NCBI RefSeq assembly: GCF_904846185.1
Contig: NZ_CAJGZQ010000004.1
Coordinates: forward strand, 124,001 to 188,000
DNA length: 64,000 nucleotides
Direction: 5' to 3'
Source: Psychrobacter immobilis
GTDB lineage: Bacteria; Pseudomonadota; Gammaproteobacteria; Pseudomonadales; Moraxellaceae
In this document: positions 38,050 through 48,100 of the stretch, one piece after another
Layout of the letters: every line of letters starts with the position of its first letter
Numbering within the stretch: the first letter of the stretch is position 1
Notes under the pieces: generated by a model
Seen by the model: the letters and a program-made list of their open reading frames with translations, nothing else
Told to the model about the DNA's origin: nothing
Database searches by the model: none
Made by a program: the position numbers and the translations under genes

Positions 38050-38175
38050 GTTTTTATTGCAGATTAAATGGGCTTTTTTAAACAAGAGAGAAATATTTAG
38101 TAACGATAAGATAAATTAAGATTCGTTATAATGGTTAAGTTATATTAAAAACTGAAATGAAGTTTAGGTGAGAAT

Positions 38176-39075
38176 ATGTTGGATAATTTACGCGGTATGG
38201 CTGTGTTCGCCAGTGTGGTTGGACATGGCTCTTTTAGTGGCTCTGCTCGTGAGCTTGGCATTACAACCAGTGCAGTCAGTCAGCAAATCCGCTCATTAGA
38301 AAATGAGCTGGGCGTCGTGCTATTACACCGCTCAACTCGTAAGCTGAGCTTAACAGAAGCTGGCGAAAGCTTTTATGAAGCCGCAAAGGATGTGGTAAGT
38401 GCTGCTGAACAAGGGCGGATTAAGGTCAATCAGTTGCGTGATGAGTTGGCAGGCAGCTTACGAGTGGCGACAACACCAGAGCTTGGTGTTAATCACATCT
38501 TGCCAGCACTCTCTACGTGGATGGCGGCACATGATGATCTTAGCATTACCTATCTGGCAGACAACCACTATATTGACATGATTGAGGAGCGGATCGATAT
38601 TGCGATTCGTATGAGTCCATCGATTAATGACTCGAGCCTCAGCAGTCATCCATTGACCGATGTGCGCCAAATGTTGGTTGCGTCACCGCAGTACCTACGC
38701 CAACATACCAAACTGCAGACGCCTAAAGATTTGGCTGACCATCAGCTGATTTGTATTGAAATCATGAAAGATGCCAATCAAATTGATCTCATTCAGACAG
38801 AAACGGGTAAAAAAACGCGCACGAAAATGAATTCACGCATTTATACCAATAATGTTTTTATGGCGACCACCTTGGCGAAAGAAGGTCATGGCTTGGTTAG
38901 AATGATGGAAATGGACATCAAAAAAGAGCTTGAAAATGGTGATTTGGTCGAAGTGTTGACCGGTTATCAATTACCAAGTTTTGTACTATATGCTGTCACC
39001 TTAAACCGTGATCAACAGCCAGCCAAAATCACTCGCTGTTTAGAGGTGTTAAAAAAGTACTTCCATGCCAATTAG
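38176..39075 (+). CDS. LysR family transcriptional regulator
   Basis: 299 residues. The N-terminal winged helix-turn-helix ('FSGSARELGITTSAVSQQIRSLENELGVVLLHRSTRKLSLTEAG', split as residues about 20-63) is followed by a periplasmic-binding-protein-like effector domain (about 90-295). The set belongs to the large CrgA/AaeR-like subgroup. AGGTGAG precedes the ATG. LysR proteins usually regulate a divergent neighbour; here dnaX is co-directional upstream and argD is convergent, so the target is not obvious. Confidence 0.92.
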   Translation: MLDNLRGMAVFASVVGHGSFSGSARELGITTSAVSQQIRSLENELGVVLLHRSTRKLSLTEAGESFYEAAKDVVSAAEQGRIKVNQLRDELAGSLRVATTPELGVNHILPALSTWMAAHDDLSITYLADNHYIDMIEERIDIAIRMSPSINDSSLSSHPLTDVRQMLVASPQYLRQHTKLQTPKDLADHQLICIEIMKDANQIDLIQTETGKKTRTKMNSRIYTNNVFMATTLAKEGHGLVRMMEMDIKKELENGDLVEVLTGYQLPSFVLYAVTLNRDQQPAKITRCLEVLKKYFHAN

Positions 39076-39125
39076 GTGACGTTTGAATAACGCACCGTAG
39101 AGAGGAGTTTAAAGCCTCCAAAAGC

Positions 39126-39163
39126 AAAAAGCCTATAGACATATTATCTATAGGCTTTTTTAG
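39126..39163. terminator. Bidirectional terminator between lysR-type gene and argD
   Basis: AAAAAGCCTATAGA pairs with TCTATAGGCTTTTT around a 7-base loop; A and T tracts flank both sides. Confidence 0.88.
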
Positions 39164-39189
39164 TGTTAGCGTTTAGTGTGACCAATCAT

Positions 39190-40371
39190 TTAAAATGATG
39201 GTTTTAGCAAGTCAATCAAACGCTCAGCCACTTGTGTGCTCTCATCGCGGCTCATATTAAGCGGCGGTAGCAAGCGCACAACATGCCCACCAGTGACATT
39301 GATGATTAGCTTTTGTTCATCACGCGCACGATCAACCAACTGACTACAGTCCATGTCTTCAGGCAAAGCGATACCAATCATCATACCTGCACCACGACTG
39401 CTGACGCCATATTGTCCTAGTGTATCGACCAGCGTCTCACGAATAAACAGCCCTTCGGTTACGGCATTGGTCATGATATCACTGTTAGCCAATACGTCAT
39501 ATACGCTATGTACTATACGACTGGCTAGCGGCGTTCCGCCATAAGTAGAGCCATGACTACCAGCACCAAACAGGCCATTAGCGCGGCCACGTACCATACA
39601 CGCGCCTACTGGAAAACCGTTACCCAAGCCCTTAGCTGTCGTCAATACATCAGGACGCGCATTACTATGTTGATAAGCGAAGTATTTACCCGTACGGCCA
39701 TTACCTGTTTGCACTTCATCCAGCATAAATAACCAGTTATGGGCTTCACACTCTGCTTGTAGTTCTTCAAGATACGTAAATCCGTTAGCAGCAGTATTTA
39801 AACCCCCTTCACCTTGAATAGGCTCTACAAAGATGGCGCAAATTTCATCATGATCTTGCGCGGCTTGCTTAATCGCGGCAATATCGCCAAAGGGTACACG
39901 GATAAAGTCATCATCTAATGTGTAAAACCCTTCACGGGCTTTTGGGTTGGCGGTGGCTGACAATGATAATAAGGTACGACCATGGAATGACTGCTCCATA
40001 ACGATGACTTTTGGGCGTTTAAAACCTTGCTGATAGGCATATAGACGCGCCAATTTGAGCGCCGCCTCGTTTGCTTCAGCACCACTATTGGCAAAGAACA
40101 CACTGTCCATTTGGGCGGCTGTACATAGCACTTCACCCGCACGCTCTTGCCAGTCGATACCGAATAAGTTACTGGTATGTACTAAAGTCGCTGCTTGCTG
40201 CTGAATGGCGTCAGTCACTTGCGGGTGGCAATGCCCTAGACCGCATACGGCAATACCAGTCAGCGCATCTAAATAAGGCGTGTCATCTTTGGTATATAGC
40301 CAGCTGCCTGAACCGCGTGTAAAGCTGATTGGCTGACGGTTATAAGTGGGCATCAGATAAGTAGCAGACAT
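39190..40371 (-). CDS. argD: Acetylornithine/succinyldiaminopimelate aminotransferase
   Basis: PLP-dependent class III aminotransferase for arginine (and lysine) synthesis. 393 residues from ATG 40371, which has AAGGA 8 bp upstream (an ATG three codons earlier overlaps the site). Family motifs: 'DALTGIAVCGLGHCHP' near 30, 'FFANSGAEANEAALKLAR' near 95, 'LMLDEVQTGNGRTG'-type block near 213-226, and the PLP lysine in 'TTAKGLGNGFPVG' near 245. It is monocistronic with a strong terminator; yacG lies just upstream on the same strand. Confidence 0.92.
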   Translation of the reverse strand: MSATYLMPTYNRQPISFTRGSGSWLYTKDDTPYLDALTGIAVCGLGHCHPQVTDAIQQQAATLVHTSNLFGIDWQERAGEVLCTAAQMDSVFFANSGAEANEAALKLARLYAYQQGFKRPKVIVMEQSFHGRTLLSLSATANPKAREGFYTLDDDFIRVPFGDIAAIKQAAQDHDEICAIFVEPIQGEGGLNTAANGFTYLEELQAECEAHNWLFMLDEVQTGNGRTGKYFAYQHSNARPDVLTTAKGLGNGFPVGACMVRGRANGLFGAGSHGSTYGGTPLASRIVHSVYDVLANSDIMTNAVTEGLFIRETLVDTLGQYGVSSRGAGMMIGIALPEDMDCSQLVDRARDEQKLIINVTGGHVVRLLPPLNMSRDESTQVAERLIDLLKPSF

Positions 40372-40418
40372 ATAAAACATCCTTAAGATGATAAATTAGT
40401 TAAAAGAGAAGGTGTTGA

Positions 40419-40610
40419 TTATAGCTCGTCAGAAAAAGGCGTGGTTTCTGCAGGCAAGGTATAGTCTTCATTTGCCCATGCACCTAAGTCGATAAGTTTG
40501 CATTGACTGCTACAAAACGGCTTGTATTTATTATCTTGCCATGCTGTTTTAGTGCCACAACGTGGGCAAGGATAGGTTTTAGGAGAGGTGTGGGGGGTAG
40601 ATTCAGTCAT
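40419..40610 (-). CDS. yacG: DNA gyrase inhibitor / zinc-binding protein YacG
   Basis: 63 residues with the four-cysteine zinc finger CPRCG and CSSQCK, and 'LIDLGAWANEDY' typical of YacG. In E. coli it binds GyrB and inhibits gyrase. Here it lies upstream of argD (48 bp to the argD start) and away from the usual coaE-pilD neighbours. Short for a gene, but motif and length match the family closely. Confidence 0.93.
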   Translation of the reverse strand: MTESTPHTSPKTYPCPRCGTKTAWQDNKYKPFCSSQCKLIDLGAWANEDYTLPAETTPFSDEL

Positions 40611-40819
40611 GATAAGGGTGGGAGTATCCTCAATTTATTTGTATGATGAACGTCATTAGCGAGCGGCAGTCGGTAATTGTATGTATTTTCATCTCGTATG
40701 CGCTTGATAGACTACGATAGCGCGTTACTCGCTGTCGCTATATTACTATTGAAGTGGATTGGCTATATAATAGCATGCGCCCGAATAATGGCAAAAGACA
40801 AATACTTTAAGGATAGTAG

Positions 40820-41497
40820 ATGAGCGATAATATTGAGCTTACACATCAGCAACAGCGAGCATTTCAACCAGAAAAGCTTTCAGCACCACGTGATTTTATT
40901 ATGCCAAATATCATTCATGACAATAAAAGCGCTGTTCCTTTAATATTAGAAATTGGTGCAGGGAAGGGTAAGCATGCGCTTGGTTTCGCCGCAAAAAATA
41001 CCGATAAGCATCTGATTGCAATTGAACGTACGCGCAATAAGTTTGACGCTTTTGCCAAACTGGCAGTGCTACAAGATTCACCGAATTTAACTGCCATTCA
41101 TGCTGATGCGATCGCATGGATTGTGCATGCCATTAAACCCAATAGTGTCAGTAAAATCTTCATACTGTACCCCAATCCTGAACAGCATAATCCCAACCAG
41201 CAATGGCTAAACATGCCTTTCTTCGAGTTTCTATTGTCACGCTTGCAAGTAGGTGGAGAGGTGGTACTAGTAACCAACATCGAAGCCTATATCAATAATG
41301 CAGAGCAGCAAGCAACGGAGATATGGTCGTTGCCTAATAAGCGCTATCAAGTCGCTGATGACAGTCAGCGCACGCATTTTGAAATAAAATATTTAGCCCG
41401 TGGAGAGGTATGCTGGGAGCTTAATATGCGTAAGCCGGAGGGTTATAAAACTAGGTTTGATGAGTGGCAGGCTGATACTGTGAATCAGGTTAAATAA
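40820..41497 (+). CDS. TrmB-like SAM-dependent methyltransferase
   Basis: 225-residue Rossmann-fold methyltransferase. SAM motif I 'LEIGAGKGKHALGFA' lies near residues 42-56, followed by 'HLIAIERTRNKFDAFAKL'. The post-motif 'IFILYPNPEQHNPNQQW' resembles the 'YFPDPWHKKRH' block of tRNA m7G46 methyltransferase TrmB but lacks its Lys-Arg-His residues, so this is a TrmB paralogue with a changed active site. The substrate may be another tRNA or unrelated. AAGGA lies 8 bp before the ATG. Divergent from yacG, convergent with the ABC1 kinase gene. Confidence 0.78.
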   Translation: MSDNIELTHQQQRAFQPEKLSAPRDFIMPNIIHDNKSAVPLILEIGAGKGKHALGFAAKNTDKHLIAIERTRNKFDAFAKLAVLQDSPNLTAIHADAIAWIVHAIKPNSVSKIFILYPNPEQHNPNQQWLNMPFFEFLLSRLQVGGEVVLVTNIEAYINNAEQQATEIWSLPNKRYQVADDSQRTHFEIKYLARGEVCWELNMRKPEGYKTRFDEWQADTVNQVK

Positions 41498-41653
41498 CCT
41501 AAGTAATAAATCGAAATAAATCTTGCCGATAATAAGTGCTAATTTATAATATATAAAATAGCCTAAGCAAATAAAATGCTAAAAAATAAAACCGCCACAA
41601 AAAGGCTGTTCAAAAATTACTTGCTATTCAAAAAAAAATTTCTTCAATCAAAA

Positions 41654-43048
41654 CTATAAATAAGGTTTTACTAAAGTATCCGAGTCAGTATAAGCGTCAA
41701 GCACCGTCAAAAAGGTATAAGCACCAATAAATTTTCGACTAATAAACATAAATTCTTTTGGTGGCAAGTTAAACTCAAAAGACTGCATCGCTTTTGTGGC
41801 TTGTGTTGAGAGACGAGAGTGGAGTTTGCTGTTCGCCCAAATATAACGGTCGTCCTTATCTAGACAATCGCTAGGAATATCAGGATTGGTCGCTGGATCA
41901 CTAAACGGTTCGGTTGCCAATAAAAATAGTGACGCCATGTCAGAGCGTACTTTATCACTCATACTATCAAAGAAGTCATAACCCGTCATCGCAAGCATCA
42001 TTGCCTGATGGTCATGGCGGTAACCAGCTTTTAGTAAGCCATGCGCAATGGTCAAAAGGTTGTTATCAAATTGACGAATAGCACCAAAATCTAATAATAC
42101 TAATTTATCGATATCGCCTTCATTTTCACTGACACGAACCAAATAATTACCAAAGTTGGGGTCTGTCTGCATTTCACCCCACACAAAAATCTCTTGCATC
42201 ATGATTTCGATGGCTGCCTGACCAATAGCGTTACGACGCTCATGAGGTAATAATTGTAATGCCTCAGAAACTACGGTAATACCTGGCTCATAAGACATGC
42301 AGAGTAGGCGCTTTTTGGAATAAGTACGATTAATCTTGGGAATTATGTAACGCGGATCATTACTCAGACGGTCATAAAACCGTTCTGTCGTCGCGGCTTC
42401 AGCTTCGTAGTCCACTTCATGATGGAGTAGGTCACGTATCTCTTCGAACCAAGCATCGAGCGAACGGGTCTGCGGAACGATATTACTTACTCTTAATAGT
42501 TGCTTAAATAAAGCAAGATCTGAGTTGATTGCATCAGCAACACCTGGATACTGAATTTTTAATACAACTTGCTCACCAGTTGCAATCACGGTGGCTCGAT
42601 GAACTTGCGCGAGCGACGCAGTACCTATAGGAACCGTATCGACATCTAATTCATGTAGTTTTTCGCCCAATAATTGCTGCAGGGTTTGTTGCATGGTTGG
42701 CCATGATAACGTAGCGGTATCGTCATTGAGCGTTTGCAAGGCACGGGTGATTTCTGGTGGTAAAATATGTTCGCCATAAATCGCTAGCATTTGACCAATT
42801 TTGACGACCGAACCTTTTAGCTTACCTAGCTCTTCTGCGAGGTAGTTCGCTTGGGCTTCCATAAATACTTGGTTACGTGCTGTACGAGCTTCTTTATTTA
42901 AGAACATGCCAGACACACTATTACCCGCCCAGCGGCGACCAATATTTAAGGAAGTTTTGGCAATCGACATTCGTCTATCAAACCCTGAGGTTTTTAAGTT
43001 ATCGATGGATTGCTTGGTGCTAGAAGGTTTAGACGTATCATTTGCCAT
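41654..43048 (-). CDS. ABC1/UbiB (AarF) family atypical kinase
   Basis: 464 residues from the ATG at 43048 (a longer frame starts at 43060). It has the KxGQ motif ('VVKIGQML', near 86), the alanine-rich loop 'GTASLAQVHRA' near 145, catalytic-lysine region 'VVLKIQYPGV', and 'QTDPNFGNYLV' then 'LLDFGAIRQF' near 290-315. No C-terminal membrane helices as in UbiB are seen, so it is closer to the soluble AarF/ADCK-like proteins that support ubiquinone synthesis or lipid metabolism. No ubi genes are adjacent. Confidence 0.88.
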   Translation of the reverse strand: MANDTSKPSSTKQSIDNLKTSGFDRRMSIAKTSLNIGRRWAGNSVSGMFLNKEARTARNQVFMEAQANYLAEELGKLKGSVVKIGQMLAIYGEHILPPEITRALQTLNDDTATLSWPTMQQTLQQLLGEKLHELDVDTVPIGTASLAQVHRATVIATGEQVVLKIQYPGVADAINSDLALFKQLLRVSNIVPQTRSLDAWFEEIRDLLHHEVDYEAEAATTERFYDRLSNDPRYIIPKINRTYSKKRLLCMSYEPGITVVSEALQLLPHERRNAIGQAAIEIMMQEIFVWGEMQTDPNFGNYLVRVSENEGDIDKLVLLDFGAIRQFDNNLLTIAHGLLKAGYRHDHQAMMLAMTGYDFFDSMSDKVRSDMASLFLLATEPFSDPATNPDIPSDCLDKDDRYIWANSKLHSRLSTQATKAMQSFEFNLPPKEFMFISRKFIGAYTFLTVLDAYTDSDTLVKPYL

Positions 43049-43238
43049 AAATATAATCATTCATCCAGTTGGTATTGATTTGTGGGTTCAAAACCTACAA
43101 TACAAGGGAGATGCGATGTACGGGTACAAAATTGTATCATATAAAGCACATTTGGTTGATGAGCCTAAGCTTGCCAATAGCAGTTACTTTGTAAGCCGCA
43201 GTATATATTTGCAGATTATAACTTCGTAAAAAATAATA

Positions 43239-43270
43239 TCAAAAAATAAGACCTAGCATGATGCTAGGTC
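43239..43270 (-). terminator. Intrinsic terminator of purD
   Basis: GACCTAGCAT / ATGCTAGGTC perfect stem with a one-base centre, followed on the minus strand by TTATTTTTTG. Confidence 0.85.
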
Positions 43271-43346
43271 GAATCATAAAAGCTAAGAGTAATTTGGTGT
43301 ATCAGACTAAAACTGCGAACAGTTCTCGCCTGAGTAATATTGATTT

Positions 43347-44678
43347 TTAACTGTTTTCACGAGCAATGGCATGATGACCAATATCACGGCGATACTGTGC
43401 ACCATCAAAACTAATCGCACCTGTTACCGCAAGTGCGGCTTGCTGAGCATCTGAAATACTATCTGCAAGAGCAGTCACGCATAATACACGTCCGCCATTC
43501 GTCACCACTTCTTTTTCACGGTCTATGGCATCACTGTCAGAAAAAGCAGTGCCCGCATGGAAGACTTTGACAGCGTTGTCATTATTGTCATCTAGTTCTG
43601 GCAAGCCAGCAATCACATCACCTTTTGATGATGTTTCAGGATAGCCTTTTGAAGCAATGACGATACCGAGGGCAGGGCGGCTATCCCATTGAGCATCACT
43701 AGGCAACTGTCCTGCTAGACCTTGTGCCACCAAATCTACCATTGATGATTGTAAACGCATTAAGATAGGCTGAGTTTCTGGATCACCAAAACGGCAGTTA
43801 AATTCGATAACATAAGGGTCACCTGCTTCATCAATCATGAGACCTGCATATAAAAATCCCGTATAAGGGTGACCCGCATTATTCATTGCATCAACCACTG
43901 GTTGAATGACTTGGGTCATGACTTTTTCATGGACATCTTGAGTGACCACTGGCGCAGGAGAGTATGCTCCCATACCGCCTGTGTTCGGCCCTGTATCGCC
44001 TTCAAAAGCCCGTTTATGGTCTTGGCTTGTTGCCATCGGTAAGATGTTTTTACCATCAATCATACAAATAAAACTGGCTTCTTCGCCTTGCAAAAACTGC
44101 TCGATCACCACGCGGCTGCCTGCATCACCGAATTTATTGTCGGCAAGCATATCATCGATGGCCTCATGTGCTTGTTCGATAGTTTCCGCAACGATGACTC
44201 CTTTACCAGCGGCAAGGCCATCGGCTTTGATAACGATTGGTGCGCCATGTTCATCGATATAAGCTTTGGCAGCCACAGCTTCAGTAAAACCTTTATAGGC
44301 TGCTGTAGGGATATTGTTTTGCTCCATAAATTCTTTGGCGAAGGTTTTGGAGCCTTCTAACTGCGCACAGTATGCTGTTGGTCCCCACGCTTTAATACCA
44401 GCATCACGGCAGGCATCAACGATACCAGTGACCAAAGGCGCTTCTGGCCCGACGATGACCATATCAATGGCATTGTCTTGGCAAAACGCGATGATTGCAC
44501 TATGTTCACTAGCATTCTCGTCTGCAGATTCTAAGACGACGTTTTGGCATTTAGGTTCAAGCGCTGTACCAGCATTACCAGGCGCGACGTAGACATTATT
44601 GACTTTATCGTCTTTTGCACACTGCCATGCTAGCGCGTGTTCGCGACCACCTGAACCAATCACCAAAATATTCATCAT
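43347..44678 (-). CDS. purD: Phosphoribosylamine-glycine ligase
   Basis: ATP-grasp enzyme joining glycine to phosphoribosylamine in purine synthesis. 443 residues from ATG 44678, with AAGGG 8 bp upstream; the frame extends six codons further without a site. Motifs: 'ILVIGSGGREHAL' at the N-terminus, 'VIVGPEAPLV' near 70, 'VIKADGLAAGKGV' near 145, 'FEGDTGPNTGGMGAYSP' near 230-246, and 'VIEFNCRFGDPETQ' near 290. It stands alone here and is not next to purH. Confidence 0.96.
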   Translation of the reverse strand: MMNILVIGSGGREHALAWQCAKDDKVNNVYVAPGNAGTALEPKCQNVVLESADENASEHSAIIAFCQDNAIDMVIVGPEAPLVTGIVDACRDAGIKAWGPTAYCAQLEGSKTFAKEFMEQNNIPTAAYKGFTEAVAAKAYIDEHGAPIVIKADGLAAGKGVIVAETIEQAHEAIDDMLADNKFGDAGSRVVIEQFLQGEEASFICMIDGKNILPMATSQDHKRAFEGDTGPNTGGMGAYSPAPVVTQDVHEKVMTQVIQPVVDAMNNAGHPYTGFLYAGLMIDEAGDPYVIEFNCRFGDPETQPILMRLQSSMVDLVAQGLAGQLPSDAQWDSRPALGIVIASKGYPETSSKGDVIAGLPELDDNNDNAVKVFHAGTAFSDSDAIDREKEVVTNGGRVLCVTALADSISDAQQAALAVTGAISFDGAQYRRDIGHHAIARENS

Positions 44679-45132
44679 ACGTCTTGCCCTTAGCATTAAA
44701 GTTAATTATGAGTTAGCCACACACTCTCAAATATACTGGCATATTCTAACAAAAAAGTCATACCGATTGCCATGAGTATCCACTCGCCAGCAATTAATCG
44801 TCAAGAAAGAGTAAAACCTGTCTCATGAGTAAATGTTATCGACATGTTGCTGATTCATGAAATGATGTTGTACGCTTTAGCTGGCGCGCTATGTACGTTA
44901 CACTTCACTAAATTAATGGTATTAAATCCCAATTGCGACATATTCCTAAAAATAAGGATGAAAAAAGGAGAGAAACTTAAAATATCAAGAAAAAACAGAA
45001 TAAATTGCGTAAATGGATATACTGCTCCGCAGCACCAATAATGTTTCACATATTTATGCGCTGCCATTAGTTAGTACGAATTAATAAACTTAAATAAATG
45101 ATAAATTAAATCTATAAAAAAGGATGAAGGAC
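44679..45132. other. Intergenic region between purD and the glutamate dehydrogenase gene
   Basis: 454 bp between divergent starts. A 65-codon open frame at 44844-45041 has no ribosome site and is Cys/Lys-rich at random, so I do not call it. No strong hairpin, repeat or promoter stands out. Confidence 0.5.
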
Positions 45133-48100
45133 ATGCCAAACTCCCTCAGTATCGCAAAAGAGCGCATCAGCCAGATAAGCGATATTGCTACCAGTTATGT
45201 ACAAAAAGACAAATCATTATTTGATCATTTTATTCATAGCTATTATCAGCCATTGCACGCAGAGGCAGCTGAGACTATCAGTAATGCTGACCTAGCGGGC
45301 ATGGCATTACATCATTTTACGTTGCTCCAAGCCTATGATGGCAGCAAGCCACAACTGAAGGTGCTGAACCCCAAAGCAGAAGAGCAGCATTTTCATAGCT
45401 CACATACGGTTATTCAAATTGTTGCCTATGACAGACCGTTTTTAGTCGATACGATTTTGATGAGTCTTGAGTCTGAAGGTATCGATGTTCATCGTACTTA
45501 TAACATCATTGTCAGTGTTGCACGTGATGATAATGGTCATATTACTCATGTCGAAGGCGCACATGAAAGCGCGACCTCTCATTTGTCTTTGATTCATTGT
45601 GAAATTGCCTATCAAGATGATGAAGATCTGGCTGCATTACAGCAAATGTTATTGGCAAAAATTGATACGCTAGATACAGTCGTTGGCGATTGGAAGCAGA
45701 TGCGTGCGCAGTTGACGGATATTAAAGCTGAGCTATCAAATAAACCACTGCCAGAAGTTTTTTACTCGCAGCAAGAGATACAAGCGTTTTTAGATTGGAT
45801 ATTAGACGATCATTTTATATTCTTGGGTTATCGTGAATATCGTTTGGAAGGCGGGCAGGCTGTCGAAGTGAATGCTGAACCTGCTGATTTAGATTTATTC
45901 GCCATTGGTAATAGCGGTCTTGGTCTATTACGCGGTGCTGAAGAAGATAAACTGTCCGAAAGTTTTAGCCAATTGCCAAAAGTATTAAAGCAACTATTGA
46001 CTGAACCGCGAGTATTGATGTTGTCCAAATCAAGCCGTGTATCGCCTGTGCATCGTCCCGTATATATGGACTTTTTGGGTATTCATAAGTTTGATGACAA
46101 TGGTAAGCTGGTTGGTGAATATCGATTTATTGGTCTATTGACCTCACAAGCGTATCAACTAACGGTACAGCAAATTCCGCTATTACGTGACAAAGCCAAT
46201 AAGATTATGGCGATGGCAGAACTGCCTCGTGACGGTCATGCACACCATAAAATGATGCATGTGATTAACACCTTGCCGCGTGATGACCTCTTTCAAGCCA
46301 GCGTCGAAGAGCTATATCCTATCGTTTCTGGTATCAGCCAGTTGCAAGATAAAAAGAGCCTGCGCCTATTCAGCCGTGTGGATCATTATCAGCGTTTTGT
46401 CTCATGTTTGGTCTATATCCCGCGCGACAAGTTCAACACCGAGCTACGTATCAAAGTACAGAACGTCCTAAAAGAAGCCTACGGTGGCACATCATCAGGG
46501 TTTACCACCGAATTCAATGAATCAGCTCACGCACGTGTGCATGTCCACGTGCGTACGGTGCCAGGTCAAGTGAAAGACGTCGATACTGCTGCACTTGAAG
46601 CAAAACTATCTGCTTTAATGCAATCATGGAGCGACAGCTATCAAAAGATGCTACTGGATAATGTCGGTGAGCAACAAGCCAATGCTTTAAACCGTCGCTT
46701 TTTGAATTATATCCCTGCGGCTTATCAAGAGCGTTTTGATGCCCGTACTGCGGTTGAAGACACCAAGCGTTTGGCTGTATTGACAGCAGAACAGCCGATG
46801 ATTTGGCATTTATACCAATCAACCGGCGACGCAAGCAATCAATTACACCTAAAACTGTATGGCCGTGAACAGCCTGTTATTTTATCCAAAGTCCTGCCAA
46901 TCCTTGAAAACTTTGGTGTGTCTGTCATTTCAGCACAAACCTATGAGTTTGATTTGCCAGAGCAGCCGATTTGGATGCAAGAGTATGAACTAACACTGGA
47001 GCATGTTGATACTGTCAACATGCAAGTGGTGCGTGGTCAGTTTGAAGACAGTCTCAAACAGATTTGGGCGGGACATGTTGAGAGTGACTCCTTTAACGAG
47101 TTGGTATTGACGACCAATTTAGACACTTATGATGTGGTGGTACTACGAGCATTGTCACGTTATATGATGCAAGCGAAAGCACCATTCTCTAGTACGTATA
47201 TTCAGCAAACGGTAGTAAAAAATAGCGACATTAGTGTGGCGCTAGGTAGTCTGTTTGATGCCCGTATGAACCCTAAATACAGTGAAGATGAACGCACAGA
47301 AAGAACCGCGCAGATTCAACAGCAAATCACGGCGGCATTGGCAGGTGTGGATAGCTTGGATGAAGACCGTATCTTACGCTGGTACTTAGATTTAATTAAC
47401 GCCATGGTACGCACGAATTTCTATCAAACCGATAGCGATGGTCAGCGTAAAGATCGTTTATCGTTTAAGTTTTTGGCAGCAGATATTCCTAATCTACCAA
47501 AACCAAAGCCGATGTTTGAGATATTCGTGTATTCGCCGCGTGTTGAAGCGGTGCATTTGCGCGGTGGTAAAGTGGCCCGTGGTGGTCTGCGTTGGTCGGA
47601 TCGTATGGAAGATTTCCGCACCGAAGTGCTTGGTTTGGTCAAAGCACAAATGGTCAAAAACGCCGTAATCGTTCCTGTTGGTTCAAAAGGCGGTTTTATC
47701 GTCAAAACCAAAACCATGGCAGATGGTCGCGACGCATTCCAAGCCGAAGGCATTGCTTGTTATCAAGCATTCCTACGCGGTATGCTCGATGTGACTGATA
47801 ATATCGTTGATGGAAAAATTGTCCCGCCAGCCAACACCGTGCGTCATGATGAAGATGATCCGTACTTAGTGGTCGCGGCTGATAAAGGAACCGCCAGCTT
47901 CTCTGATATTGCCAATGCCTTGTCTGCTGAATACGACTTCTGGCTCGACGATGCCTTTGCTTCAGGCGGCTCGGTTGGTTACGATCACAAAGCCATGGGT
48001 ATCACTGCACGCGGTGGTTGGGAGTCGGTCAAACGCCACTTCCGTATGCGCGGCATGGACATTCAGAACCGTGATAACTTTACCGTGGTTGGTATTGGCG

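Noticed and set aside
44844..45041. A 65-codon open frame between purD and the glutamate dehydrogenase gene.
   Set aside because: No ribosome site, odd composition, and an antisense frame equally open; it is probably chance.
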